Below, piece after piece: positions 1 to 5,684 of a stretch of DNA of 6,402 bases. The stretch's first letter is position 1; the number at the start of each line of letters is the position of its first letter. The position numbers and the translations under genes were made by a program. Under the pieces are notes generated by a model, which was not told the DNA's origin, made no database searches, and saw only the letters and a program-made list of their open reading frames with translations. Source of the stretch: [Eubacterium] saphenum (GTDB lineage: Bacteria; Bacillota; Clostridia; Oscillospirales; Ruminococcaceae). The stretch covers positions 1 through 6,402 of the forward strand of contig SFHN01000077.1 of the NCBI GenBank assembly GCA_004555635.1, in the 5' to 3' direction.

Positions 1-948
1 CTTCAGAAGTCGAACGTGCTGCTTTTGGGACCCACGGGCGTCGGCAAAACAATGCTCGCACAGACGCTTGCGAAACTGCTTAACGTTCCGTTTGCAATTG
101 CAGACGCAACAACGCTTACGCAGGCGGGTTATGTAGGTGAGGACGTTGAAAACGTGCTGCTTCGCCTTATACAGGCGGCTGATTACGATATTGAAGCTGC
201 CGAGCGCGGAATTATCTACATTGACGAAATCGACAAGATTTCCCGCCGCAGCGAAAACACGTCTATAACGCGCGACGTAAGCGGAGAGGGCGTTCAGCAG
301 GCGCTTTTGAAAATAGTTGAGGGTACAATTTCAAACGTTCCCCCGCAGGGCGGAAGAAAGCACCCTCATCAGGAGTTTATTCAGATAAATACGAAGAACA
401 TTCTGTTTATCTGTGGCGGCGCATTTGAGGGTATCGAGAAGATGATTGCCCAGCGCGTAAGCTCCTCTGCAATGGGCTTTGGTGCAGATGTAAAGTCCTC
501 AAAGGACAAGGAGAGCGCCGAAATGCTAAAGCAGGTTTCGCAGCAGGATTTGGTTAAGTTCGGCATTATCCCCGAACTTATCGGTCGTCTGCCTGTTGTC
601 ACAGCGCTTGACGCGCTTGACGAGGACGCTCTTGTGCGTATCCTTGACGAGCCGAAAAACGCGCTTATTAAGCAGTACAAGTTCCTGTTCAAGGCTGACG
701 GAATCGACCTCGAGTTTGAGCCGGAGGCGCTTCGTGCTATCGCGAAGAAGTCTATCGAGCGCAACACGGGTGCGCGCGGTCTGCGTTCGATTGTTGAAGC
801 TACGCTTCGTGATATTATGTTCACCGCGCCGAGTGATGACACGATACAGAAAATCACGATTACGGAAGCTTGCGTAAACGATGGCGCAGAGCCTTTGATA
901 GAGCGAAAAGCAAAGAAAAAAGCGCCCGCGAAAAAAGCGCAGGCATAA
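1..948 (+). CDS. clpX: ATP-dependent Clp protease ATP-binding subunit ClpX (5' partial)
   Basis: AAA+ unfoldase that recognises tagged proteins in the cytoplasm and threads them into the ClpP peptidase. The frame is open from base 1, so the start lies outside the window; 315 residues are present against roughly 410-430 for the family. The N-terminal zinc-binding domain and the first part of the AAA+ module are missing. Visible in order (numbering from base 1): Walker A GPTGVGKT (10-17), pore-1 loop GYVG (43-46), Walker B IIYIDE (71-76), RKH loop (119-121), the ClpP-docking tripeptide position MGF (158-160, usually IGF), arginine finger in LIGRLP (R196), and sensor-2 TGARGLRS (256-263). The C-terminus is a short Lys/Ala-rich tail ([15 protein letters not shown]). 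A hairpin terminator follows 15 bases after the stop. All catalytic elements in view are intact, so it is very likely functional. Confidence 0.98.
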   Translation, partial: LQKSNVLLLGPTGVGKTMLAQTLAKLLNVPFAIADATTLTQAGYVGEDVENVLLRLIQAADYDIEAAERGIIYIDEIDKISRRSENTSITRDVSGEGVQQALLKIVEGTISNVPPQGGRKHPHQEFIQINTKNILFICGGAFEGIEKMIAQRVSSSAMGFGADVKSSKDKESAEMLKQVSQQDLVKFGIIPELIGRLPVVTALDALDEDALVRILDEPKNALIKQYKFLFKADGIDLEFEPEALRAIAKKSIERNTGARGLRSIVEATLRDIMFTAPSDDTIQKITITEACVNDGAEPLIERKAKKKAPAKKAQA

Positions 949-963
949 CTGTTATTGCAACTT

Positions 964-1005
964 GGTTTCCGACAGCAAAGCCAACGCTGTCGGAACCGTT
1001 TTTTT
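964..1005 (+). terminator. Rho-independent terminator after clpX
   Basis: The 3' arm GCTGTCGGAACC (986-997) pairs with GGTTTCCGACAGC (964-976), leaving one bulged T and a 9-base loop. A run of seven T (999-1005) follows after one G. This is a strong intrinsic terminator for clpX. It ends immediately before the ribosome binding site of the next gene, so it could also act as an attenuator of that gene. Confidence 0.9.
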
Positions 1006-1006
1006 A

Positions 1007-1015
1007 GAGAGGTGA
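1007..1015 (+). promoter_or_regulatory. Ribosome binding site that fixes the MGMT-like start
   Basis: GAGAGGTGA lies 5 bases before the ATG at 1021. It begins two bases after the terminator T-run, so the terminator and the translation start are adjacent. Confidence 0.8.
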
Positions 1016-1020
1016 TAAAA

Positions 1021-1329
1021 ATGACTGCCTTCGAGCTGATTTATGAGCAGGTAAAGCGAATTCCGCGCGGAAAGGTTGCGACCTATGGGCAGATAGCAAT
1101 GTTAGCGGGGAATCCGCGCTGGTCAAGAGCTGTCGGCTATGCGCTCCACGCAAATCCCGACCCCGAAAATATCCCGTGCTATCGTGTGCTTAACCGGTTC
1201 GGAGGTCTGGCGCCTGCGTTCGCTTTCGGCGGTGCAGAGCAACAGGCAAAGCTTCTTCGCGCAGAAGGAATTGAGGTCCGTGACGATAGCACGGTTGACC
1301 TCGAAAAATATTTGTGGGACGGGCTGTAA
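1021..1329 (+). CDS. MGMT/AGT-fold protein (methylated-DNA--cysteine S-methyltransferase family, small form)
   Basis: A 102-residue protein equivalent to the C-terminal DNA-binding and active-site domain of O6-alkylguanine-DNA alkyltransferases; there is no N-terminal domain. Seen: RGKVATYGQIA (17-27) with the conserved Tyr, the helix WSRAVGYAL (34-42) with the likely base-flipping Arg36, active-site segment IPCYRVLNRFGG (51-62) and LLRAEG (78-83) carrying the likely active-site Glu82. The acceptor Cys53 is present, but the His that normally follows it (PCHRV) is Tyr54. Family knowledge: true AGTs transfer alkyl groups to this Cys, whereas alkyltransferase-like proteins (usually Trp at the Cys site) bind lesions and recruit excision repair. 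Which applies here is open. The ATG at 1021 was chosen over an upstream in-frame start at 955 because GAGAGGTGA (1007-1015) lies just before it and because the upstream extension is the terminator hairpin. No promoter is visible between that terminator and the gene. Confidence 0.9.
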   Translation: MTAFELIYEQVKRIPRGKVATYGQIAMLAGNPRWSRAVGYALHANPDPENIPCYRVLNRFGGLAPAFAFGGAEQQAKLLRAEGIEVRDDSTVDLEKYLWDGL

Positions 1330-1340
1330 AAATCCCGTCC
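1317..1340 (+). other. Stem-loop over the stop codon of the MGMT-like gene
   Basis: GGACGGG (1317-1323) pairs perfectly with CCCGTCC (1334-1340) around a 10-base loop that contains the stop codon. It is followed by AAAA, not T, so it is not a standard intrinsic terminator on either strand. It may protect the mRNA 3' end or be an incidental structure. It ends six bases before the -35 of the tRNA promoter. Confidence 0.5.
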
Positions 1341-1345
1341 AAAAC

Positions 1346-1374
1346 TTGACACGAAGGCATTTTTGTGCTATAAT
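1346..1374 (+). promoter_or_regulatory. Consensus sigma-A promoter for tRNA-Leu
   Basis: TTGACA (1346-1351), a 17-base spacer and TATAAT (1369-1374) match the consensus exactly. A TG at 1366-1367 also makes it an extended -10. Transcription should start near 1381, about 13 bases before the mature tRNA. The strength fits a stable RNA gene. Confidence 0.93.
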
Positions 1375-1393
1375 ATCCAAGTAATGTTTCTAA

Positions 1394-1480
1394 GCCGGTG
1401 TGATGGAATTGGCAGACGTGACGGACTCAAAATCCGTTGGTAGCGATACCGTGCGGGTTCGACCCCCGCCACCGGCACCA
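1394..1480 (+). tRNA. tRNA-Leu (anticodon CAA)
   Basis: An 87-base class II tRNA with encoded CCA (1478-1480). The acceptor arms GCCGGTG (1394-1400) and CACCGGC (1470-1476) pair fully, with discriminator A at 1477. The anticodon stem ACGGA/TCCGT encloses the loop CTCAAAA with anticodon CAA at 1428-1430, which reads UUG. The long variable arm has a GGTA/TACC stem (1439-1450), as expected for Leu. The T arm is GCGGG-TTCGACC-CCCGC (1453-1469). Transcribed from its own promoter at 1346-1374; no other tRNA follows. Confidence 0.98.
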
Positions 1481-1483
1481 GTC

Positions 1484-1521
1484 GAGTGCCTCGACACGCA
1501 TTTTCGCGCGTTGGGGCACTT
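1484..1521 (+). repeat. Structured hairpin repeat, copy A
   Basis: A 16-position stem (1484-1499 with 1506-1521) has 15 pairs, one A-C mismatch and an ATTTTC loop. The core 1483-1516 matches copy B (1664-1697) at 29 of 34 positions. It starts four bases after the tRNA CCA and is followed by a T-rich stretch (CTGCTTTTC), so it may contribute to tRNA 3'-end formation. Its biological role is not known to me. Confidence 0.65.
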
Positions 1522-1576
1522 CTGCTTTTCCGGTTTTCTCCCGCGTTAAAAATCTATTTTGTATACCATAGACACT

Positions 1577-1605
1577 AGCCGTCGAGCAAAAAGCTCGACG
1601 GCTTT
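1577..1605 (+). terminator. Probable terminator of the tRNA-Leu transcript
   Basis: AGCCGTCGAGC (1577-1587) pairs perfectly with GCTCGACGGCT (1593-1603) around an AAAAA loop, followed by a short, interrupted T-run (TTTCTGCGTTT). The 11-pair stem is very stable but the U-tract is weak. On the minus strand no T-tract follows, so the + direction is preferred. Confidence 0.7.
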
Positions 1606-1664
1606 CTGCGTTTATCGCATTATCGCAGTATTCGCTACGCGCAAAACCGCAAAAAATCTCTTTC

Positions 1665-1702
1665 GAGTGCCGCAACACGCAATTTCGCGTGTTGCGGTGT
1701 TT
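1665..1702. repeat. Structured hairpin repeat, copy B
   Basis: CCGCAACACGC (1670-1680) pairs perfectly with GCGTGTTGCGG (1687-1697) around an AATTTC loop. Outer G-T and A-T pairs extend the stem to 16 positions. It matches copy A in sequence and in loop position. A short T-run (1700-1703) follows the 3' arm. Its 3' arm runs into the first unit of the 23-base tandem repeat. Confidence 0.65.
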
Positions 1703-1746
1703 TGCGTAAGCATAATGCGGCGTTTTGCGTAAGCATAATGCGGTGC
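1694..1746. repeat. 23-base direct tandem repeat, about 2.3 copies
   Basis: Units at 1694-1716 and 1717-1739 begin GCGGTGTTTTGCG and GCGGCGTTTTGCG, continue identically through TAAGCATAAT, and differ at one base only. A partial third unit GCGGTGC starts at 1740. Compared with copy A, the repeat sits between the copy B hairpin and its TGCTTT tail, which suggests slippage duplication inside the repeat element. Confidence 0.85.
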
Positions 1747-1796
1747 TTTCGTTTTTTAGGTTTTCTCTCGCGCTGTATGCTTCCAGCTATGGCTAT

Positions 1797-1828
1797 AAAA
1801 TCGGCTCCGCGGTTAGTCCGCAGAGCCG
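1797..1828 (-). terminator. Terminator of the GH2-rlmN operon
   Basis: Read on the minus strand, CGGCTCTGCGG (1828-1818) pairs with CCGCGGAGCCG (1812-1802) around ACTAA, with one T-G wobble, and is followed by ATTTTAT. The 5' arm encodes the last residues of RlmN, and the stop codon TAA (1815-1813) lies in the loop. Confidence 0.8.
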
Positions 1829-2847
1829 TTCATTTTATCTGTGTAATCCGAGCGAAGCTGTCCGCAGGCTGCTTTAAGCTGCCCGCCGAATTCTCTTCGC
1901 ATAGTAACGCCGACGCCGTGCTTTTTAAGCACATCGTAAAAAGCCATTATACGCTCGTGCGGGCTTTTGCAAAAGCCGCCGTCCGTTTCGTTGTATGGGA
2001 TAATGTTTACATAGAAGTTCCTGCCGCTGATAAGCTCGGAAAGCTGTCGTGCGTGCTCGGGCGTGTCGTTAATCCCATTCAGCATAACATATTCAAGCGC
2101 AACGCGCGTGTTTGTTTTCGCCGAGAAACACTCCGCGGCTTTCATAAGCTCCGACAGCGGATACGCCTTGTTTATCGGCATAAGCTTGTTTCTAAGCTCG
2201 TCATTCGGCGCGTGCAGACTAATCGCAAGATTGCAGGGGTGCGGCTGCTCGGCAAAATCGTAAATGCGCGGCACAACCCCGCAGGTTGAAACCGTGACGT
2301 GCCTTTGCCCAAGCGCAAGCCCCTTTCCCGCTGTGATAATCCCGCAGACGTTGCACAGCGCGTCAAAGTTGTCGAATGGCTCGCCGATACCCATAACGGA
2401 AACACCGTTCACCTTAACGGCAAACTCGCGCTCAATCGTCAGTATCTGCCCGACGATTTCCTCGGCAGACAGGTTCCTGCGCTTTTTCAGCTGCCCGCTT
2501 CGGCAGAAAGCGCAGCCCATCGAGCAGCCGACCTGCGTCGAAACGCAGACAAACGAGCCGAACTTCTGCCGCATAAGCACCGTTTCCACGAATTCTCCAT
2601 CGGATAGCTTCAGAAGCAGCTTTGCCGCGTCGTTGCTTTCCAAGCGCTCGCAGACCTCGGGCATACCGAACGAAAAGTCCCCGCAAAGCATATCCGAAAC
2701 CCTCTGCGATAATCCAAGAGCCCGAAAATCCGTTACCTTTCTGCGGTAAATCCCATCGAAAACAATATCCGCCTTTGCGGAATTTTCGCCATTCTGCGAG
2801 AAATATTCAGCAAGCTTTTCGCGCGTAATTCCGTAGATATTCATCAT
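1813..2847 (-). CDS. rlmN: RlmN-family radical SAM RNA methyltransferase (adenine C2)
   Basis: A 344-residue enzyme. RlmN methylates C2 of A2503 in 23S rRNA, and in some bacteria A37 of tRNAs, using SAM and a 4Fe-4S cluster, in the cytoplasm. Seen: an N-terminal helical domain (about 1-85), the conserved Glu88 in FVETVLM, resting-state Cys101 seven residues before the cluster motif CSMGCAFC (Cys108, 112, 115), GIGEP (153-157), the SAM-site strand AISLHAP (208-214), EYVML (252-256), and the methyl-carrying Cys328 in AACGQL (326-331). Both catalytic cysteines are intact. It is a little shorter than E. coli RlmN. The segment before the second Cys reads REFGGQLKAACGQL, where typical RlmN and Cfr proteins have an Asp-Ile-(Asp/Ser) run, so this may be a divergent or second copy. 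The first of two tandem ATGs (2847) overlaps the upstream GH2 stop as ATGA. Only a weak GGAAG (2862-2858) precedes it, so translational coupling is likely. Confidence 0.9.
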   Translation of the reverse strand: MMNIYGITREKLAEYFSQNGENSAKADIVFDGIYRRKVTDFRALGLSQRVSDMLCGDFSFGMPEVCERLESNDAAKLLLKLSDGEFVETVLMRQKFGSFVCVSTQVGCSMGCAFCRSGQLKKRRNLSAEEIVGQILTIEREFAVKVNGVSVMGIGEPFDNFDALCNVCGIITAGKGLALGQRHVTVSTCGVVPRIYDFAEQPHPCNLAISLHAPNDELRNKLMPINKAYPLSELMKAAECFSAKTNTRVALEYVMLNGINDTPEHARQLSELISGRNFYVNIIPYNETDGGFCKSPHERIMAFYDVLKKHGVGVTMRREFGGQLKAACGQLRSDYTDKMNGSAD

Positions 2848-5489
2848 TTAACTAACGCTTCCACAAGGCTCGCCGCAAAATGCTTTACTTCAATCCTGTC
2901 GCCGATTTCCCAAAGCCGCGATGTGCAGAATGTGCGCTCACCGTCGCGGTAAAGCAGCGCGAGCCGCTTTGCGCGTTGCGGGTTGTCGATTATCCAGATG
3001 TCGGGGACAATTCCTGTGCCGTCAAGCTCCGCGCAATGGCTGTGCATAACCAGCGCATACCACGGGGGAGTGGTGTGCTTTTCTGACGGAAAATCTCTAA
3101 GCAGAGTGCTTTCCTTGTCAATCAGCAAACCAAGTGTGCCTGTGGGTATCTCCTTTCCCATACTTTCGGAAATCCCCTTGAACATTCCGTAGCACCAGAA
3201 ATCCGTGCTGTATTCGCCGATAAGCGCGCCCTCGTCTGCCTTGGGGATACAAAGCACGCCCGCACCCGCGCGTTCCTTTTCGCGTACAATCGGGAGCGTT
3301 TTCCCGTTGTATACAATTTCGCTTTCGCTTATCTTAACGTCAATCTGCGGGTAAATATACAGGGTATAACTGTTCTCAAATCCGCTGGAAGAAACCTCGA
3401 GCACCGCAGTTTCGGGCTTGCCGCAGTTAATGCAGAACTCCGCGTTTCCCGCATAGGAAAGCCTTGCGCCGCTGTTTTCTATTGTGTTGCTGCCGCCTGC
3501 GATTTCTTTTCCGCCGCAAACAACCCGCCACGAAATTTCCGTCCCGCCAAACGAGGGATTTGTCGAAGAAACCGCAAGCCGAGCTGTTATTTTCTCCCCG
3601 CTCCGATAAACAAATGTCGGAAGCTGTGCAAGAACAACTGTATCGTTGCAGTAGTTTCTCCATTCCTTGCTCGATACAAGTCCCTTACTTTCCATAAATG
3701 CGTTCAGAATACCGACCGTTGCCGTGCCCTGACCGGGGAAGTCCTGCAAATCCAGCAGCTGAAAGCCCGATATTTCCGCCGAACGCAGCGCCGCTTCAAT
3801 CTCCCTGCGATAGCAGTCAACCGCAAGCGTTCCAGAAGCCTTGAAGAACTCCTCCCAAAACGGAAGCAGCCCCTTTTCCTCGGCAGCCGCGCGGTAGCCC
3901 TCGTAGGTGTCGTGCTTCAGCGAGCCGGTGTATTTTGCTATCTCGCTGTAATCGGGGTAGGTAACATACTGACCGACCTCGTGCGTGATTATCGGCACAT
4001 TCGGCACAAGCGCATCAGACGCCTCCGCCTGCACCTTTTTCATACCCGTGCCGTACTGTATGAGTATCTCTCCGCCCTCGCCCGCTGCGGCGGTCTGCGG
4101 GGCAACCAGCTCGTCGTAGCAGTGTGTGCTGTTCGGCTCGTCTGTCTGAACAAAACCGAGCGGCTTGTCACAGGAGCCATAGCTGCCGCGTATTCTCCTG
4201 TCGCGGTCGAGCCTTACTCCGCTGAAAAAGTCGTCGTGTTCCAGCACGCAGGGAACCCATTGATAGTTGTTTGACCCCTGCGTGAAAAGTATGTCGGGGT
4301 ACAGCGCCTTGTAGCCAGCGAGCATTTCGTCAAGGCGCTCTTTGCTGCCCCAAAGCTCGTTGCCCATTGACATCATAACAAACGAAGCGTGGTGCGAAAA
4401 TTCGCGCAGCATACGGAAGCCCTCCTCGCGCAGGAAAGCGTGCTCCTCGCCGAACTCCTCGGGAATTGTCCCCCAGAACGGAAGCTCGGGCTGCATATAA
4501 ATGCCGAGCATATCCGCGGCGGTAAACGCAGCGTCGGGCGGGCAGCAGGTGTGGAAGCGGTAGTGGTTTATGCCGTATTCTTTTGCTGTCGAAAGGACTT
4601 TAAGCCAGCTTTCAACGTCGGTCGGCGCAAAGCCTGTTTTCGGGAAAACAAGCCCGTCGTGCTTTCCGCGAAGAAACGTTTCCGCGCCGTTTATGCGAAG
4701 CCTTCTGCCATCTGCTTTTAGCTCGCGCATACCGAACGAAACCGACTTTTCATCTTCGCCCATTTTTATGGTAAGCGAAAGCAGCTTTGGCGAATGCTCG
4801 CTCCACAGCGGAACCTCGCCCGAAAGCTTAATCTCCGCCTCAAAAACTCCGCCGCTTTGGTAAGCAGCCTCCGCTTTGCCGAGAACCTCGCCGCTGTTTT
4901 TTACGAAAAGCTCCGCTGTACCGCCGCCCTTTGCGTCAGCCCTCGCGCGTACTCTGACGCAGTTGTTCTGTACATCGGGGAAAACGCTTATTTCGCGCGG
5001 CATTGCGTTGTAGCTTTCAATGCAAAGTTCACCCGTTATACCGTTCCAGTTCGTCTGCGTATCCTGCGAGGTAAGGTGACCGCCCGCCGTCGGGTAGTTT
5101 GTGTTGTCAACGCGAACGACAAGCTCGTGCTTTCCCGCAGCAAGCCCGCTGATGTCATAGCGGTGCGGCGTGCAAAGCGAGCAGTATTCGCCGTAGCTTT
5201 TCCCGTCTATGAAAACGGCGGTCTTGCGCGTCCTCTCAAGAGTAAGCGTGCAGCGTTTCTCCGATATTTCGGGCGTTATCTCAAAGCTTCGCCTGAACCA
5301 CGCATACCCCTCGAACATATATCTGTCGGTAAGGCAGCCGTATTTCTTTTCGGGGTTAAGCCTGCCAAGCTGCGCATTTGATGTGGTGTTCGGCAGCGTG
5401 ATTTCAAGCGGAAACTCTGCGGGAAGCGCGTCATTCTTCCCCTCGTCAAGAAAAACGTCCCATTGTCCTTTAAGGTCTTGATATATCAT
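2844..5489 (-). CDS. Glycoside hydrolase family 2-type exo-glycosidase, cytoplasmic
   Basis: An 881-residue protein with GH2 architecture: an N-terminal sugar-binding jelly roll (about 1-165, with YAWFRRSFEI and HELVVRVDNTNYP), an Ig-like sandwich (about 166-255), a TIM barrel (about 260-610), and a further roughly 270-residue C-terminal part. Catalytic features: NHYRFH (308-313), acid/base Glu378 in SMGNELWG, and probable nucleophile Glu504 in ITHEVGQY. The segment LLDLQDFPGQGTATVG (578-593) seems typical of a GH2 subgroup distinct from LacZ and GUS. Family knowledge says a retaining exo-acting beta-glycosidase or similar; the sugar cannot be read from sequence. There is no signal peptide, so it probably acts on imported oligosaccharides. 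The ATG at 5489 is supported by GGAGGG eight bases upstream; a longer in-frame start at 5546 lies in the -35 box and would not be transcribed. First gene of the operon with rlmN. Confidence 0.92.
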   Translation of the reverse strand: MIYQDLKGQWDVFLDEGKNDALPAEFPLEITLPNTTSNAQLGRLNPEKKYGCLTDRYMFEGYAWFRRSFEITPEISEKRCTLTLERTRKTAVFIDGKSYGEYCSLCTPHRYDISGLAAGKHELVVRVDNTNYPTAGGHLTSQDTQTNWNGITGELCIESYNAMPREISVFPDVQNNCVRVRARADAKGGGTAELFVKNSGEVLGKAEAAYQSGGVFEAEIKLSGEVPLWSEHSPKLLSLTIKMGEDEKSVSFGMRELKADGRRLRINGAETFLRGKHDGLVFPKTGFAPTDVESWLKVLSTAKEYGINHYRFHTCCPPDAAFTAADMLGIYMQPELPFWGTIPEEFGEEHAFLREEGFRMLREFSHHASFVMMSMGNELWGSKERLDEMLAGYKALYPDILFTQGSNNYQWVPCVLEHDDFFSGVRLDRDRRIRGSYGSCDKPLGFVQTDEPNSTHCYDELVAPQTAAAGEGGEILIQYGTGMKKVQAEASDALVPNVPIITHEVGQYVTYPDYSEIAKYTGSLKHDTYEGYRAAAEEKGLLPFWEEFFKASGTLAVDCYRREIEAALRSAEISGFQLLDLQDFPGQGTATVGILNAFMESKGLVSSKEWRNYCNDTVVLAQLPTFVYRSGEKITARLAVSSTNPSFGGTEISWRVVCGGKEIAGGSNTIENSGARLSYAGNAEFCINCGKPETAVLEVSSSGFENSYTLYIYPQIDVKISESEIVYNGKTLPIVREKERAGAGVLCIPKADEGALIGEYSTDFWCYGMFKGISESMGKEIPTGTLGLLIDKESTLLRDFPSEKHTTPPWYALVMHSHCAELDGTGIVPDIWIIDNPQRAKRLALLYRDGERTFCTSRLWEIGDRIEVKHFAASLVEALVK

Positions 5490-5493
5490 AATT

Positions 5494-5499
5494 TCCCTC
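5494..5499 (-). promoter_or_regulatory. Ribosome binding site of the GH2 gene
   Basis: The minus strand reads GGAGGGAAATTATG into the start codon at 5489, a strong Shine-Dalgarno sequence. It decides the start against the in-frame ATG 57 bases upstream. Confidence 0.85.
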
Positions 5500-5517
5500 C
5501 GATATGTTGATACTTCT

Positions 5518-5546
5518 ATTGTACTGATAAATCCCCTTTTCGTCAA
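5518..5546 (-). promoter_or_regulatory. Sigma-A promoter of the GH2-rlmN operon
   Basis: On the minus strand TTGACG (5546-5541), a 17-base spacer and TACAAT (5523-5518) each differ from consensus by one base. Transcription should start near 5511, giving a leader of about 22 bases. An inverted repeat overlaps the -35 region. Confidence 0.85.
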
Positions 5547-5550
5547 GGGG
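5533..5550. promoter_or_regulatory. Candidate operator: palindrome over the -35 of the GH2 promoter
   Basis: CCCCTT (5533-5538) and AAGGGG (5545-5550) are perfect inverted half-sites separated by six bases and cover the -35 hexamer. The position suits a repressor site controlling the glycosidase operon. No regulator gene is in the window, and the bases could also be a chance short palindrome. Confidence 0.4.
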
Positions 5551-5623
5551 GCACGGCTTTATTTCGGGAAGATAGTTATATTTTCTACCGAGATTGTACA
5601 TAAACCGAACTTTTCAGGCGGTG

Positions 5624-5652
5624 TTGATTTTTTCGCGGAATAATGATATAAT
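5624..5652 (+). promoter_or_regulatory. Extended -10 promoter of the GNAT gene
   Basis: TTGATT (5624-5629), a 17-base spacer and a perfect TATAAT (5647-5652) preceded by TGA (5644-5646). Transcription should start near 5659, giving a leader of about 26 bases. It is divergent from the GH2 promoter, about 75 bases away. Confidence 0.88.
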
Positions 5653-5684
5653 ATACTAAAATGTTCAGAAAAGGAGAGCCTGCT

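Larger units (their letters stand above)
1481..1796. other. Intergenic region, no credible gene
   Basis: This gap separates tRNA-Leu from the end of the leftward rlmN operon. It holds hairpin copy A, the terminator-like hairpin at 1577-1605, hairpin copy B, and a 23-base tandem repeat. After both copies comes a related tail, TGCTTT then GGTTTTCTC then CGCG (1523-1545 and 1744-1772), so the duplicated unit is longer than the hairpin alone. The only open frames here are antisense to the tRNA or to rlmN. I see no transposase, integrase or tRNA-end duplication. Confidence 0.7.

Noticed and set aside
1427..1678. Minus-strand open frame of 83 codons ending in RGSNPHGIATNGF
   Set aside because: It is the antisense translation of tRNA-Leu, a well-known spurious protein type. 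It crosses the tRNA, copy A and the terminator and has no ribosome binding site.
1694..1746. Possible CRISPR array
   Set aside because: The 23-base units are directly adjacent with no spacers and number only about 2.3. No cas gene is present.
1394..1812. tRNA-Leu as an integration site for a mobile element
   Set aside because: No duplicated tRNA 3' end, integrase or phage gene is seen downstream. The next gene is a metabolic operon on the other strand.
1702..2289. Plus-strand open frame of 195 codons
   Set aside because: It starts inside the 23-base repeat and runs antisense through rlmN. The rlmN frame has all family motifs, so this is a shadow.
4794..5381. Plus-strand open frame of 195 codons opposite the GH2 gene
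   Set aside because: It is antisense to the GH2 sugar-binding domain. The basic, low-information composition and lack of a ribosome binding site mark it as a shadow.
5490..5546. Nineteen-residue N-terminal extension of the GH2 protein
   Set aside because: The upstream ATG lies in the -35 hexamer and before the expected transcript start. The strong Shine-Dalgarno sequence is at the ATG at 5489.
5490..5684. Riboswitch or T-box in the divergent intergenic region
   Set aside because: Both leaders are only about 22-26 bases, too short for such elements, and no conserved motif is visible.
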